NCBI GenBank assembly: GCA_963715655.1
Contig: OY970262.1
Location: 868,001-932,000 of the forward strand
DNA: 64,000 bases
Source of the DNA: JANQPD01 sp963715655
GTDB lineage: Bacteria; Bacteroidota; Bacteroidia; Flavobacteriales; Schleiferiaceae
Direction: 5' to 3'
Both the position numbers and the translations under genes were made by a program. Below, in pieces: positions 35,192 through 43,131 of the stretch; position 1 is the stretch's first letter; every line of letters starts with the position of its first letter. Below the pieces are notes generated by a model. That model was not told the DNA's origin. It did not search any database and saw nothing but the letters and a program-made list of their open reading frames with translations.

Positions 35192-36005
35192 AATGGTGGC
35201 TTTAGCTGCAGTAATGGTAGTTGCTTTTGCCTGTGCTCCTAAACAGCAAGTGGTGGAAACCCCACCGGCTAATACTAGTGAACAGTTGTCTAATCAATTA
35301 GTGCAAAGCGTATTATGGTATCAAAATAGCGTGGAGCGTAAAATGATTTATGCAATGGCTTTTAAGCGAGCAGAGCAATTAGTTAAGCAAAACGCCCAGA
35401 AATATAGTAAGTCAAAAAAGCGACTTGCGGTGGTGGTAGATATTGATGAAACCATATTAGATAATAGTCCTTATGAAGGTTATTTAATAAAAAATCAGAT
35501 GTCGTTTACACCAGAAACGTGGCAGCAATGGGTAAATAAAGCCAAAGCTGATTTATTGCCCGGATCAAGAGATTTTTTAACTAAAGTGGCGCAAGCAGGC
35601 GTAGAGGTGTTTTATGTAAGTAACAGAAGTATGGAAGATTTAGAACCCACCATGCAAAATTTACAGATGCATGAACTGCCATTTTTAGATCCGGGACATA
35701 TTATGCTTAAAATGGATAACAGCAGTAAAACAGATCGTAAAAAAATAATAGAGGGTAGTTTTAAAATTATATTAACCGTTGGCGATCAGTTTAGTGATTT
35801 TGACAGTGAAGGTTACGCCTTAAATTTTGAAGCAGGAATGGATCAGGCTAATTATCAATTGGCTGATTCAATTTACAATCATTTTGTGCTGTTGCCAAAC
35901 CCCATGTATGGAGAATTTGAAAAGATGTTAATTCCCAACCGAGATGATGTTTCTGCCGAGCGTAAATTAGAAATGCGTGCGCAAGCGATAAAAGGAACTA
36001 ATTAA
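35175..36005 (+). CDS. Acid phosphatase / 5'-nucleotidase, lipoprotein e(P4) family
   Basis: A HAD-type outer-membrane-associated phosphatase that removes phosphate from nucleotides such as NMN so the nucleoside can be taken up. The catalytic DDDD-like motif is VVVDIDETILDNSPY; later motifs are FYVSNRS, KTDRKKII and TVGDQFSDFD. Start at 35175 gives TRNKMVALAAVMVVAFAC, a proper lipoprotein signal with Cys at about residue 20. ATGs at 35145 and 35193 are also possible. It overlaps rsgA by 17 bases and lies 3 bases before dtd. Confidence 0.88.
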   Translation: MLTRNKMVALAAVMVVAFACAPKQQVVETPPANTSEQLSNQLVQSVLWYQNSVERKMIYAMAFKRAEQLVKQNAQKYSKSKKRLAVVVDIDETILDNSPYEGYLIKNQMSFTPETWQQWVNKAKADLLPGSRDFLTKVAQAGVEVFYVSNRSMEDLEPTMQNLQMHELPFLDPGHIMLKMDNSSKTDRKKIIEGSFKIILTVGDQFSDFDSEGYALNFEAGMDQANYQLADSIYNHFVLLPNPMYGEFEKMLIPNRDDVSAERKLEMRAQAIKGTN

Positions 36006-36008
36006 ACA

Positions 36009-36461
36009 GTGCGGGTTTTATTGCAACGTGTTTCAAAAGCATCTGTGGAAGTACAAGAACGCTCTATTGCTTCTATTAAAAAGGGTTTACTTCTTTTTTT
36101 AGGCGTGGAAGAGGCCGATGAAAAACAGGATGCGGATTGGTTGGTAAGAAAAATAATTAATGCTAGAATTTTTGAAGATACAGAAGGTAAAGTGAACTTT
36201 TCTTTGCAAGAGGTAACGGGAGAAATTTTGGTGGTAAGCCAGTTTACCTTACATGCGAGTATTAAGAAAGGTAACAGACCATCTTTTATTAACGCTGCAA
36301 ATCCTGAAAAGGCGGAAGAACTATATATTTATTTTGTGCAAGAAATGGAAAAAATGTGCATTGCTAGAGTTAAAACCGGAGCGTTTGGCGCCAATATGCA
36401 GGTAAGTTTAATAAATAGCGGGCCGTTTACGTTATGGTATGATTCAAAGAATAGACTGTGA
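36009..36461 (+). CDS. dtd: D-aminoacyl-tRNA deacylase
   Basis: Removes D-amino acids wrongly attached to tRNA, with proofreading also of Gly on tRNA-Ala. 150 residues. Active-site signatures are VVSQFTLHASIKKGNRPSF and the cross-subunit NSGPFTLWYDS. The start is a GTG (GTGCGGGTTTTATTG, encoding MRVLLQRVSKASV), three bases after the phosphatase stop. Its TGA overlaps the GTG start of the next gene. Confidence 0.96.
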   Translation: MRVLLQRVSKASVEVQERSIASIKKGLLLFLGVEEADEKQDADWLVRKIINARIFEDTEGKVNFSLQEVTGEILVVSQFTLHASIKKGNRPSFINAANPEKAEELYIYFVQEMEKMCIARVKTGAFGANMQVSLINSGPFTLWYDSKNRL

Positions 36462-36991
36462 AACAGCTTTTTTTCCTTTTTTTCCTTTTTGGAGTTTGTC
36501 ATGCACAAGCTCAAGATGATAAGTACTACTACCGGTTTCCAAAAGCCTCCTTAAAAGTATCTTTATTTACACCAGAAATATGTTTGGAAACGGCTAGTAA
36601 CAAAGGCTCTACGTTTGTTTTGGGTGTAGGTTCGCTAGCAGAAAAAGATAGCAACGACAGCTATGTGCCGTTATTTTATGTGTATGCACAGTATCGCTAT
36701 TACTTTAAAACACCAAAATTTGCGTTTTTAAACGACAGTAAACGAGCCGAAGGATTTTACGTGCACGGAGGTGGTTACACCTACCAATCTCAAGTAAATC
36801 CAGCGGCAGGTTCTTTAATTGTGGGAGGCGGTGGAGGCTTTCAAGTGTATTACGGAAAGTATTTTTTTACGGATATTTTCATCGCTCCGGGTATAGCATT
36901 GTTAAGCGATGGTAGGGGCATTAGCTTTAGACCAACCATTACCGGTGGTTTAAAAATAGGCGTTGATATTACCGCATTTGAAGATAAGTAG
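36458..36991 (+). CDS. Exported outer-membrane-type protein of unknown function
   Basis: 177 residues from a GTG that overlaps the dtd stop (GTGA). Signal peptide QLFFLFFLFGVCHAQAQ (cleavage near 19). The mature part has alternating aromatic strands (YVYAQYRYYFKTPKF, FYVHGGGYTYQ, GGGGGFQVYYGKYFF) suggesting a small beta barrel. No family is recognised. It is translationally coupled to dtd. Confidence 0.65.
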   Translation: MKQLFFLFFLFGVCHAQAQDDKYYYRFPKASLKVSLFTPEICLETASNKGSTFVLGVGSLAEKDSNDSYVPLFYVYAQYRYYFKTPKFAFLNDSKRAEGFYVHGGGYTYQSQVNPAAGSLIVGGGGGFQVYYGKYFFTDIFIAPGIALLSDGRGISFRPTITGGLKIGVDITAFEDK

Positions 36992-37035
36992 GGTGCTACT
37001 TTTACTTAAGTGAAAACCATAAAATTTTTAAGCAG

Positions 37036-37368
37036 ATGAACAGCAGTATAAAATCGCTTCAAACCGAAGTTGACTATTGGATAAAAAATCATGGCGTTCG
37101 CTATTTTAATGAGCTTACCAATATGGCACAACTTACGGAGGAAGTGGGTGAGGTAGCGCGTATTATAGCCCGCAGGTATGGAGAACAAAGCGAGAAGGAA
37201 AGCGATAAAACCAAAGATTTAGGCGAAGAATTAGCCGATGTACTTTTTGTGGTGTTGTGCCTTGCCAACCAAACCAACACCGATTTACAAGCTGCTTTTG
37301 ACAAGAAAATGGAGATTAAAGCCAAGCGTGATCACGATAGGCATCATGAAAATGAGAAGCTGAAGTAA
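37036..37368 (+). CDS. MazG-like nucleotide pyrophosphohydrolase
   Basis: An all-alpha NTP pyrophosphatase (MazG/dUTPase-like) that hydrolyses non-canonical or excess NTPs. 110 residues. The metal-binding pattern is EEVGEVARIIARR (about 35-47) followed by EELADVLFVVLCLAN (about 65-79). Upstream, TTTG (36977-36980), 16 bases and TACTTTTA form a near-consensus promoter inside the end of the preceding gene. Confidence 0.9.
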   Translation: MNSSIKSLQTEVDYWIKNHGVRYFNELTNMAQLTEEVGEVARIIARRYGEQSEKESDKTKDLGEELADVLFVVLCLANQTNTDLQAAFDKKMEIKAKRDHDRHHENEKLK

Positions 37369-37524
37369 TTTAATTTGCAGATTATAACGCTCCGTTTTCC
37401 CAAAATTTTTTAATGGTTAAAATAGCTAAACCTGTTTTTGAAGGTAAGTTTCTGGCGCGTAATTAATGAGTACATAAAGTCACAAGAGTGTATTAATTGT
37501 TATTTCGTAAAAACTAAAACTTTA

Positions 37525-37557
37525 TTTGTTTTCTATTGGCTATCAAGATTACTTTCG
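37525..37557 (+). promoter_or_regulatory. Promoter of the TPP riboswitch transcript
   Basis: TTTG at 37525-37528, 21 bases, then TACTTTCG at 37550-37557 (one mismatch to TAnnTTTG). The implied transcription start, about 37562, is right at the 5' edge of the riboswitch. The stretch 37369-37524 shows nothing else. Confidence 0.45.
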
Positions 37558-37560
37558 CGG

Positions 37561-37667
37561 CTTCTCACGGGGTGCTTTTGTTTTATGCAAAGGCTGAGAT
37601 TATACCCAGGTTTTTCTTCTTTTGAAAAACCAAACCTGATCCAGATAATGCTGGCGTAGGGATATTT
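37561..37667 (+). ncRNA. TPP (thiamine pyrophosphate) riboswitch
   Basis: The conserved core of the THI element is present in order: ACGGGGTGC (37567-37575), GGCTGAGA (37592-37599), ACCC, a variable P3a stem GGTTTTTC/GAAAAACC with a seven-base loop, then ACCTGATC, GATAATGCTGG and CGTAGGGA (37655-37662). It senses TPP and should repress the TonB receptor and THI5-like lipoprotein genes downstream. A short hairpin GCAAAC-TTCG-GTTTGC (37668-37683) follows directly; no long T-run follows it, so the expression platform is unclear. Confidence 0.93.
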
Positions 37668-37745
37668 GCAAACTTCGGTTTGCCTATTAATTTATTTTTA
37701 ACGGATTAGTTAAAGTGCCCCGCTTTTTCTGTAAAAACTTTTTTT

Positions 37746-39845
37746 ATGAAAAGGCATACTCATTTTCTTAAAGTCGCTTTGTTTTTTGCTGCTTTATGTA
37801 TTGGAAATCAAATAAAAGCACAAGTTTCAGATACCACCAAGAGTACTGAATTAAGCGAGGTTACGGTGGTTTCTACCCGAGCGGCTCAAGATGCTGCCGT
37901 TTCTCAAGTAACCATTCAGCGAAAGGAAATTGAAAAAATATACTTTGGTCAGGATGGAGCTTTTTTATTAGAGCGTCTTTCACCGTCCATTATCTCGTAT
38001 TCCGAGTCGGGTACGGGTTTAAGCAATTACGGCCAAATGCGCTTGCGCGGAATAGATCAAACCCGTATAAACATTACCTTAAACGGTGTTCCGTTAAATG
38101 ACATGATTGATCAAGGCGTGTTTTTCTCCAACTTTGTAGATTTTGGAAATAGTGTGCAATCCGTTCAAATTCAGCGTGGTGTAGGTACCAGTACAAACGG
38201 TGTTGCCTCTTATGCCGGTTCTATTGATTTTGAGAGTATTTCCCTTTTGCAACAAAAGCCTTCCGCTGAATTACAGTTTACTGGTGGCTCCTTTGGCACC
38301 GCAAGAACTAGTGCTGAGGTAAACACAGGACTGCTTGAAAACAGAACGGCCTTCTACGTAAAATATAATTATTTACAATCAAACGGTTACAAGTATAACA
38401 CCGGAACAAGGGCTAATTCAATTTTTTTATCTGGCGGTTATTTCGGCAAAAAAAATGTTTTAAAATTTACCGCATTTGCAGGTAGATCACAAAATGGTTT
38501 GGCTTATTTGGCTATTGATTCTACTGACGTGGCCAATGATCCTAGAACAAATTATGTATCTGCTAATGACGTGGATAATTTTGGGCAATATCTGCTGCAG
38601 CTGCAGCATACGTATAAGTTTAACAACCGCTTGGCTCTTACGAGTACGCTATATAATGGAGGTGCAGGTGGTGATTTTCCGGCAGGTTTTATTGATACTA
38701 CAAACGTAACAACAGGTTTTACTCAGATTAACTTCCCGCTTTACAACAATCACGTGGGTGCAATGAGTAATTTACGGTATGACTTCAATAATAATAAAAC
38801 CGTTTTAAATACTGGTGTTCATGCCTATACGTTTCAAAGGCGTAATATTGAATACATAATTCCCCTGCGCGAATCTCCATATTATGAAGACAGTTCAGAG
38901 AAAAATGAATTAGCAGCTTTCGCTAAAATTGAACATAAAATTGGCCGTTTAGCACTTTTTGGCGATGTGCAGTTTAGATTGGTAAATCTTGCTTTTAATG
39001 CTGACCCCGATAATTTGAGCACCACGCCAAATATCCCCGTAAGGCAATATGTTTTCATAAACCCAAAAGTGGGTGCTACCTATCAATTAAATCCTAGTAA
39101 TCAAGTATATGTTTCGGCTGGAAGAAGTGGCAGGGAACCAACACGTGTAGATGTATTAAGTGCTTTTCAGATAAACGATTTTAACATTGCCAAAGTGCAA
39201 GATGTAAATAGTGTGAAGGCTGAATACGTAAATGACTTAGAACTTGGATATCGCTTAAACAAAAAGAAATTTAACCTTACGGTGAACGGATTTTACATGC
39301 AATTTGAAAATGAAATTGCGCCTATTGGTGCCTTTGTTCCTGAAAATTTTGCACAAATAAGAGTAAATCAGCAAAGTAGTTACCGAGCAGGAGTGGAGTT
39401 GGTTGGTACGTATAATATATTGAAAAATGTAGCTTTTGACGCTCAGGCCACCTATCTAAATGCTAAAATCAGTGCTTATTCACCGGCAGATTCAAACATA
39501 ACGTTCACCAACATTACCCCAATTTTAAGTCCTGAATTTGACTTAATGGGCACGTTACGCTACGCACCTATTCCTAAAGTATCCTTTTCCCTTAGCGGGA
39601 GATTTTTAAGTAAATCTTACTTGGAAATTACTAATAATGAACGCCTAACGATTCCGCAATCTTTGGTTTTTAATAGCGCAGTAAATTGGAATTTTTATAA
39701 AGAACACGTTTTAAGTGTGCAAGTAAATAACATTACCAATCAGCTTTATTACACATCAGGAGCGGTGGGTTCTGATGGACTTCAACCGGCTTATTATGTG
39801 CAGGCCCCTGCGCACGTTTATGCTACTTTATTTTTAAGATTTTAA
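37746..39845 (+). CDS. TonB-dependent receptor, probably for thiamine or a precursor
   Basis: An outer-membrane active-transport receptor, 699 residues. Signal peptide LKVALFFAALCIGNQIKAQ (cleavage near 26), TonB-box-like TELSEVTVVSTRA, plug domain (about 40-165: GQMRLRGIDQTRINITLNGVPLND, QRGVGTSTNG), then a 22-strand barrel ending in AHVYATLFLRF. The TPP riboswitch 80 bases upstream is the evidence for its substrate, matching the predicted thiamine receptor (OMR1 type) of Bacteroidota. A substrate-binding-like lipoprotein follows 10 bases later. Confidence 0.9.
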   Translation: MKRHTHFLKVALFFAALCIGNQIKAQVSDTTKSTELSEVTVVSTRAAQDAAVSQVTIQRKEIEKIYFGQDGAFLLERLSPSIISYSESGTGLSNYGQMRLRGIDQTRINITLNGVPLNDMIDQGVFFSNFVDFGNSVQSVQIQRGVGTSTNGVASYAGSIDFESISLLQQKPSAELQFTGGSFGTARTSAEVNTGLLENRTAFYVKYNYLQSNGYKYNTGTRANSIFLSGGYFGKKNVLKFTAFAGRSQNGLAYLAIDSTDVANDPRTNYVSANDVDNFGQYLLQLQHTYKFNNRLALTSTLYNGGAGGDFPAGFIDTTNVTTGFTQINFPLYNNHVGAMSNLRYDFNNNKTVLNTGVHAYTFQRRNIEYIIPLRESPYYEDSSEKNELAAFAKIEHKIGRLALFGDVQFRLVNLAFNADPDNLSTTPNIPVRQYVFINPKVGATYQLNPSNQVYVSAGRSGREPTRVDVLSAFQINDFNIAKVQDVNSVKAEYVNDLELGYRLNKKKFNLTVNGFYMQFENEIAPIGAFVPENFAQIRVNQQSSYRAGVELVGTYNILKNVAFDAQATYLNAKISAYSPADSNITFTNITPILSPEFDLMGTLRYAPIPKVSFSLSGRFLSKSYLEITNNERLTIPQSLVFNSAVNWNFYKEHVLSVQVNNITNQLYYTSGAVGSDGLQPAYYVQAPAHVYATLFLRF

Positions 39846-39855
39846 CTATTTCAGT

Positions 39856-40902
39856 ATGAAGAATTTTAACTTTTTAGGCTTCGGAATTTTATTGAGTATT
39901 TTTAGTTGCAACAATGCGAATGAACCTGAAATGGTGCAGAAAGAAACCGAAGAAACTTCTATGGATACATTAACCATAGCTTTAGATTGGCGACCAAATG
40001 TGTTGCACTCCGGTATTTTTTATGCACAAGCCAAAGGCTTTTATGAGAATGAGGGTATTTATGTAAAATGGTTTACACCGGAGGTTGACAATTATACCGT
40101 AAAACCGTTGAAGAAATTATTGGCCGGAGAAGTGGATATGTCGGTTGGCCCTTCTGAACATTTATTTCACTATGCCATAGATTCGGTTACTAAAAAACCA
40201 AAGGCGCAGGCCGTTGCTACACTTTTGCAGCAGGATATGAGCGCTTTTGTGGTAAAGGAAACGAGTACCATAAAACGCCCCGCTGATTTTGAGGGAAAAA
40301 CGTATCTCGGTTATGAAACACCTTTGGAGAATGAAATTTTAAAAAGTATGATGCGCTTTGATGGCGGCAATCCTGAATTTAAAGTGGAGCACCCGGGCAG
40401 GTTGGCGGTATGGAAAGGTTTTGAAAATAATACTGGTGATTTTGCTTGGGTATTTATGCATTGGGAAGCTGCGCTTGCTAATAAAAATGGTGTGGCTACT
40501 CGGGCTTTTAAACCTACCGATTACGGTGTGCCTTACGGATATTCTTCGGTAATAATGACGCAAAAAGAATTATCTCCCGAAAAGGAAGCTGCGGTAAAAC
40601 GCTTTTTAAAGGCGACAAAAAAAGGCTACGCAGCAATGGTAGCAAACCCAAATGAAAGTCTTGGGAAGGTATTTGATTTTATAGAGCACCAAAATTTTGA
40701 CGATACACTTTTTATAAAACAAGCGCAAGCTATAATAAACCCTGCCTATTTTAATGACGCTGTGCCTTGGGGAAAAATGGACTTGAGCAAATGGACTGAT
40801 TATTTAGCTTGGATGAAAGAAAATAAATTGCTGGACTATGAAAAGGTAAAGGGTATTGAAGCGGAAGCGTTTTTTACAAATGCCTTTTTGCCACGCAAAT
40901 AA
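39856..40902 (+). CDS. THI5/NMT1-like lipoprotein, thiamine-precursor binding
   Basis: 348 residues. Lipoprotein signal FGILLSIFSCNNAN (Cys at about 17). The mature protein starts TIALDWRPNVLHSGIFYAQAKGFYENEGI, the family signature of ThiY/NMT1-type proteins that bind pyrimidine precursors of thiamine, and continues GEVDMSVGPSEHLF. The iron-binding CCCFC motif of the yeast HMP synthase Thi5 is not present, so it is more likely a binding protein than that enzyme. It is co-transcribed with the TonB receptor under the TPP riboswitch. No ABC permease or ATPase is adjacent, so it may work with the receptor. Confidence 0.86.
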   Translation: MKNFNFLGFGILLSIFSCNNANEPEMVQKETEETSMDTLTIALDWRPNVLHSGIFYAQAKGFYENEGIYVKWFTPEVDNYTVKPLKKLLAGEVDMSVGPSEHLFHYAIDSVTKKPKAQAVATLLQQDMSAFVVKETSTIKRPADFEGKTYLGYETPLENEILKSMMRFDGGNPEFKVEHPGRLAVWKGFENNTGDFAWVFMHWEAALANKNGVATRAFKPTDYGVPYGYSSVIMTQKELSPEKEAAVKRFLKATKKGYAAMVANPNESLGKVFDFIEHQNFDDTLFIKQAQAIINPAYFNDAVPWGKMDLSKWTDYLAWMKENKLLDYEKVKGIEAEAFFTNAFLPRK

Positions 40903-41010
40903 GCATTAATCGTTTATTCTGTGTAGCATAGTACTTGGGTGGTCATCCTGTGCAGGGCTTAGCTCTATAAGGTTATTTTTAGTAAAATACGTGCCTATGC
41001 TTATGGGTAA

Positions 41011-41535
41011 TTACACTAAATCCCATGCTTCAATCGCTCGTATGGCATTATTTATTCGAGCTTGGCCAATGCCGGAAATTATAGCAAACGGTTGGTTTTT
41101 CTGTTTCACTTCTGCTAAATGCAATTCAAACAGTTCCTCTCGGTTAGTAGGGTTTTCTCTTAAAGAATCCTCTTCCCAAGGCAAATCAGGGAAAGTAAGC
41201 AAGTAAATATGGTCTGTTTCCTTATCTGCTTCTTGAGCTATCCAGGGGTTGGTTTTACCAAAAACTTGCTGGCTCCATACTTTGTAATTAATCAAGTCCG
41301 TATCTAAAAACACAAGTTTAGTAGCCGTTTTTAAGTGCATCTGCTGAAAAGCTTGATGTTTTTTTGCAAGCTTTAAGAGTAAATCATAGTCATATTTTGT
41401 GCCATGCTTTTCTAAATAAATCCTAGCATATTCGGGTATCCAAGTGTAACCAAAATGCTGGGCTAAAGCTCGGCATAAGGCAGATTTCCCTGTGCTTTCA
41501 GGGCCGGTAATTACTATTTTTTTTAACGCAGCCAT
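41011..41535 (-). CDS. NadR-like P-loop kinase, probable thiamine or nucleoside kinase
   Basis: 174 residues of the NadR C-terminal kinase family (AAA_28-like). The P-loop is ITGPESTGKSALCRAL, followed by WIPEYARIYLEKHG and the Asp-rich LVFLDTDLINYKVW. In the NadR family it phosphorylates nicotinamide riboside; next to PnuT and a thiamine-binding protein it more likely phosphorylates thiamine or HMP. It overlaps the transporter gene by 13 bases. Last gene of the minus operon, convergent with the riboswitch unit. Confidence 0.8.
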   Translation of the reverse strand: MAALKKIVITGPESTGKSALCRALAQHFGYTWIPEYARIYLEKHGTKYDYDLLLKLAKKHQAFQQMHLKTATKLVFLDTDLINYKVWSQQVFGKTNPWIAQEADKETDHIYLLTFPDLPWEEDSLRENPTNREELFELHLAEVKQKNQPFAIISGIGQARINNAIRAIEAWDLV

Positions 41536-42068
41536 TGAACTGTTCCATAAATGGCCATAGCCGTATAAAGCACAAATAGGCCGGTAGTAATATAAAGTCC
41601 GCGTTTAGCATATAAATAAATAGAAACCGCGTCAATCACTATCCAATACAGCCAATTTTCGGGAATTAAATAAATCATTAAAAGCGTAGCAAAAATGCTA
41701 AAGATGGTGGTAAAGGAATCTACCAATGGGGTAGCGGCATTAGTAAGGTTTTTTAGTAAAAATCCGGTGGTGAAGGTTAGTCCGGCTGCAGCTGCAATAA
41801 TGCCTACGTGATAGATTGCAGGTAACGAGTTTTGCACGATGCCATTTGTTTCTCCCCAATTTAAATAGCCTAAAATAGCCGTGGCTACGTAAAAAATCTG
41901 AAGGGCACTTTCAGCAAAAAGTCTTTTAATGGCGCAGAGGATAAGAAAGCCAATACCACTTAAAAAGCCAAACAACCAGCACCAAATACTACCTTCTATA
42001 ATTAAAAGCGTGTAAGCTAAACCACTTATTACGGAAAATATTTCTAATGCCAGTAACCGGTATTTCAA
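41523..42068 (-). CDS. PnuC-family vitamin transporter, probably thiamine (PnuT)
   Basis: 181 residues with about seven transmembrane helices. The family marks are the WCWLFGFLSGIGF loop and the NWLYWIVIDAVSIYLYAKRGLY segment, whose Trp/Asn-rich helices bind the substrate in PnuC. PnuC carries nicotinamide riboside by facilitated diffusion with trapping by phosphorylation; the Bacteroidota branch near TPP-regulated genes is PnuT for thiamine. The start is TTG, forming TTGA with the stop of the thiamine-binding protein gene, and the kinase gene overlaps its end: three tightly coupled genes. Confidence 0.87.
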   Translation of the reverse strand: MKYRLLALEIFSVISGLAYTLLIIEGSIWCWLFGFLSGIGFLILCAIKRLFAESALQIFYVATAILGYLNWGETNGIVQNSLPAIYHVGIIAAAAGLTFTTGFLLKNLTNAATPLVDSFTTIFSIFATLLMIYLIPENWLYWIVIDAVSIYLYAKRGLYITTGLFVLYTAMAIYGTVQWLR

Positions 42069-42340
42069 GAATAATTTTTTATAGTTTTATCAGAAACATC
42101 CTCTTTTAAAAACTTTACAACAAACGGACATTGAGTTACTTCCGTATTTGTATAAACACCAAGTATTGCTTTTTGCAAGGTGTGCATCACTAAAGTTGCT
42201 TCACCAAAAACCTGCGTGCTCATGTTGTTGGTTATCACTTTTAAGCCTTTGGTTTGATGCAATTCGCTTAAAAAATTATCAATGGGTTCTATGTATTCCG
42301 GAGTAAGTGGATACATAGATATTTCAACAGAAATGTTCAT
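42065..42340 (-). CDS. YkoF/MTH1187-type thiamine-binding protein
   Basis: 91 residues. The pattern ISVEISMYPLTPEYIEPIDNFLSEL, then VITNNMSTQVFGEATLVMHTLQKAILG, fits the thiamine-binding/YkoF (formerly DUF77) ferredoxin-like family whose members bind thiamine or hydroxymethylpyrimidine between subunits. It has no signal peptide, so it is cytoplasmic. It is fused by overlap to PnuT and lies 3 bases after the GGGP synthase gene. It is strong independent evidence that the neighbouring transporter handles thiamine. Confidence 0.8.
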   Translation of the reverse strand: MNISVEISMYPLTPEYIEPIDNFLSELHQTKGLKVITNNMSTQVFGEATLVMHTLQKAILGVYTNTEVTQCPFVVKFLKEDVSDKTIKNYS

Positions 42341-42343
42341 ACT

Positions 42344-43078
42344 TTAATGAATAGCCTTAGCTATTTGACTTATTATAAGTGGGTTGTGTTCTGTGGCGTT
42401 GCCAACTACAATTACATCGGCACCGGCATCACAAATTTCTTTGGCTGTTTGTGCATCTTTTATACCACCACCAATTATTATAGGTGCCTGCACATGTTTT
42501 CTTACCGCTGCTACCATGTTAGGGTCTATAGATTTATACGCACCACTGCCGCCATCCATATAAATTAAACCTAAGCCCAGCATTTCACCGGCCATAGCCG
42601 TGCAAGCTGCAATCTCACTCTTATTATGAGGAATAGGATTTGTACCGCTCATATAACTTGCAGTAGTTGGTCTGCCACTATCAATAAGCATATAGCCGGT
42701 TGGCAATACTTCTAAACCGCTTTGCTTTATATAGGGAGCAGCTATTACTTGGCTACCTATTAAAAGATCAGGGTTTCTGCCAGAAATTAAAGAAAGGAAT
42801 AAAATAGCATCTGCTTTCTCAGAAATTTGAAGCACACTACCCGGAAAAAGGATGGTGGGAATATTTGTTTTCGCCTTAATCTTTTCAATACAGTTGTCTA
42901 GAGCATCCTTAACCAGCAAACTTCCACCCACAAAAATAAGATCAGCCTTGGCAGCATTTATTTGCTCTACTATTACTTCCAATTGCCCGTCAGTAGGGGT
43001 GTCTGGGTCTATTAGTACAGCCAAAAGCTTGCGGTTTTCCGCGCGTGCTTGGGTTATTTTTTGTAGGACATTGCTCAT
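42344..43078 (-). CDS. Geranylgeranylglyceryl phosphate synthase family protein
   Basis: 244 residues, a TIM-barrel prenyltransferase of the GGGP/PcrB family that joins a polyprenyl diphosphate to glycerol 1-phosphate. Motifs: LLAVLIDPDTPTDGQ, FVGGSLLVKD, LFPGSVLQIS, GYMLIDSGRPTTASYMSGTNPIP, YMDGGSGA and IIGGGIKDAQTAKEICDAGAD. Archaeal lipids use this step; Bacteroidota carry a distinct branch whose physiological product is poorly known. It sits between acpT-like and thiamine genes, which does not explain its role. Confidence 0.92.
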   Translation of the reverse strand: MSNVLQKITQARAENRKLLAVLIDPDTPTDGQLEVIVEQINAAKADLIFVGGSLLVKDALDNCIEKIKAKTNIPTILFPGSVLQISEKADAILFLSLISGRNPDLLIGSQVIAAPYIKQSGLEVLPTGYMLIDSGRPTTASYMSGTNPIPHNKSEIAACTAMAGEMLGLGLIYMDGGSGAYKSIDPNMVAAVRKHVQAPIIIGGGIKDAQTAKEICDAGADVIVVGNATEHNPLIISQIAKAIH

Positions 43079-43131
43079 GCAGCTAATTAAAATGCAAACC
43101 TAAAAAATACATCTTTAATGAAAGCAAAATA

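Noticed and set aside
37438..37659. Open frame of 73 codons over the TPP riboswitch
   Set aside because: It is read through the conserved aptamer and has no protein-like features; the RNA element explains the sequence.
41011..42068. Nicotinamide riboside salvage by PnuC and NadR kinase
   Set aside because: Possible from the two families alone, but the overlapping thiamine-binding gene and the convergent TPP riboswitch favour thiamine. Kept as the alternative.
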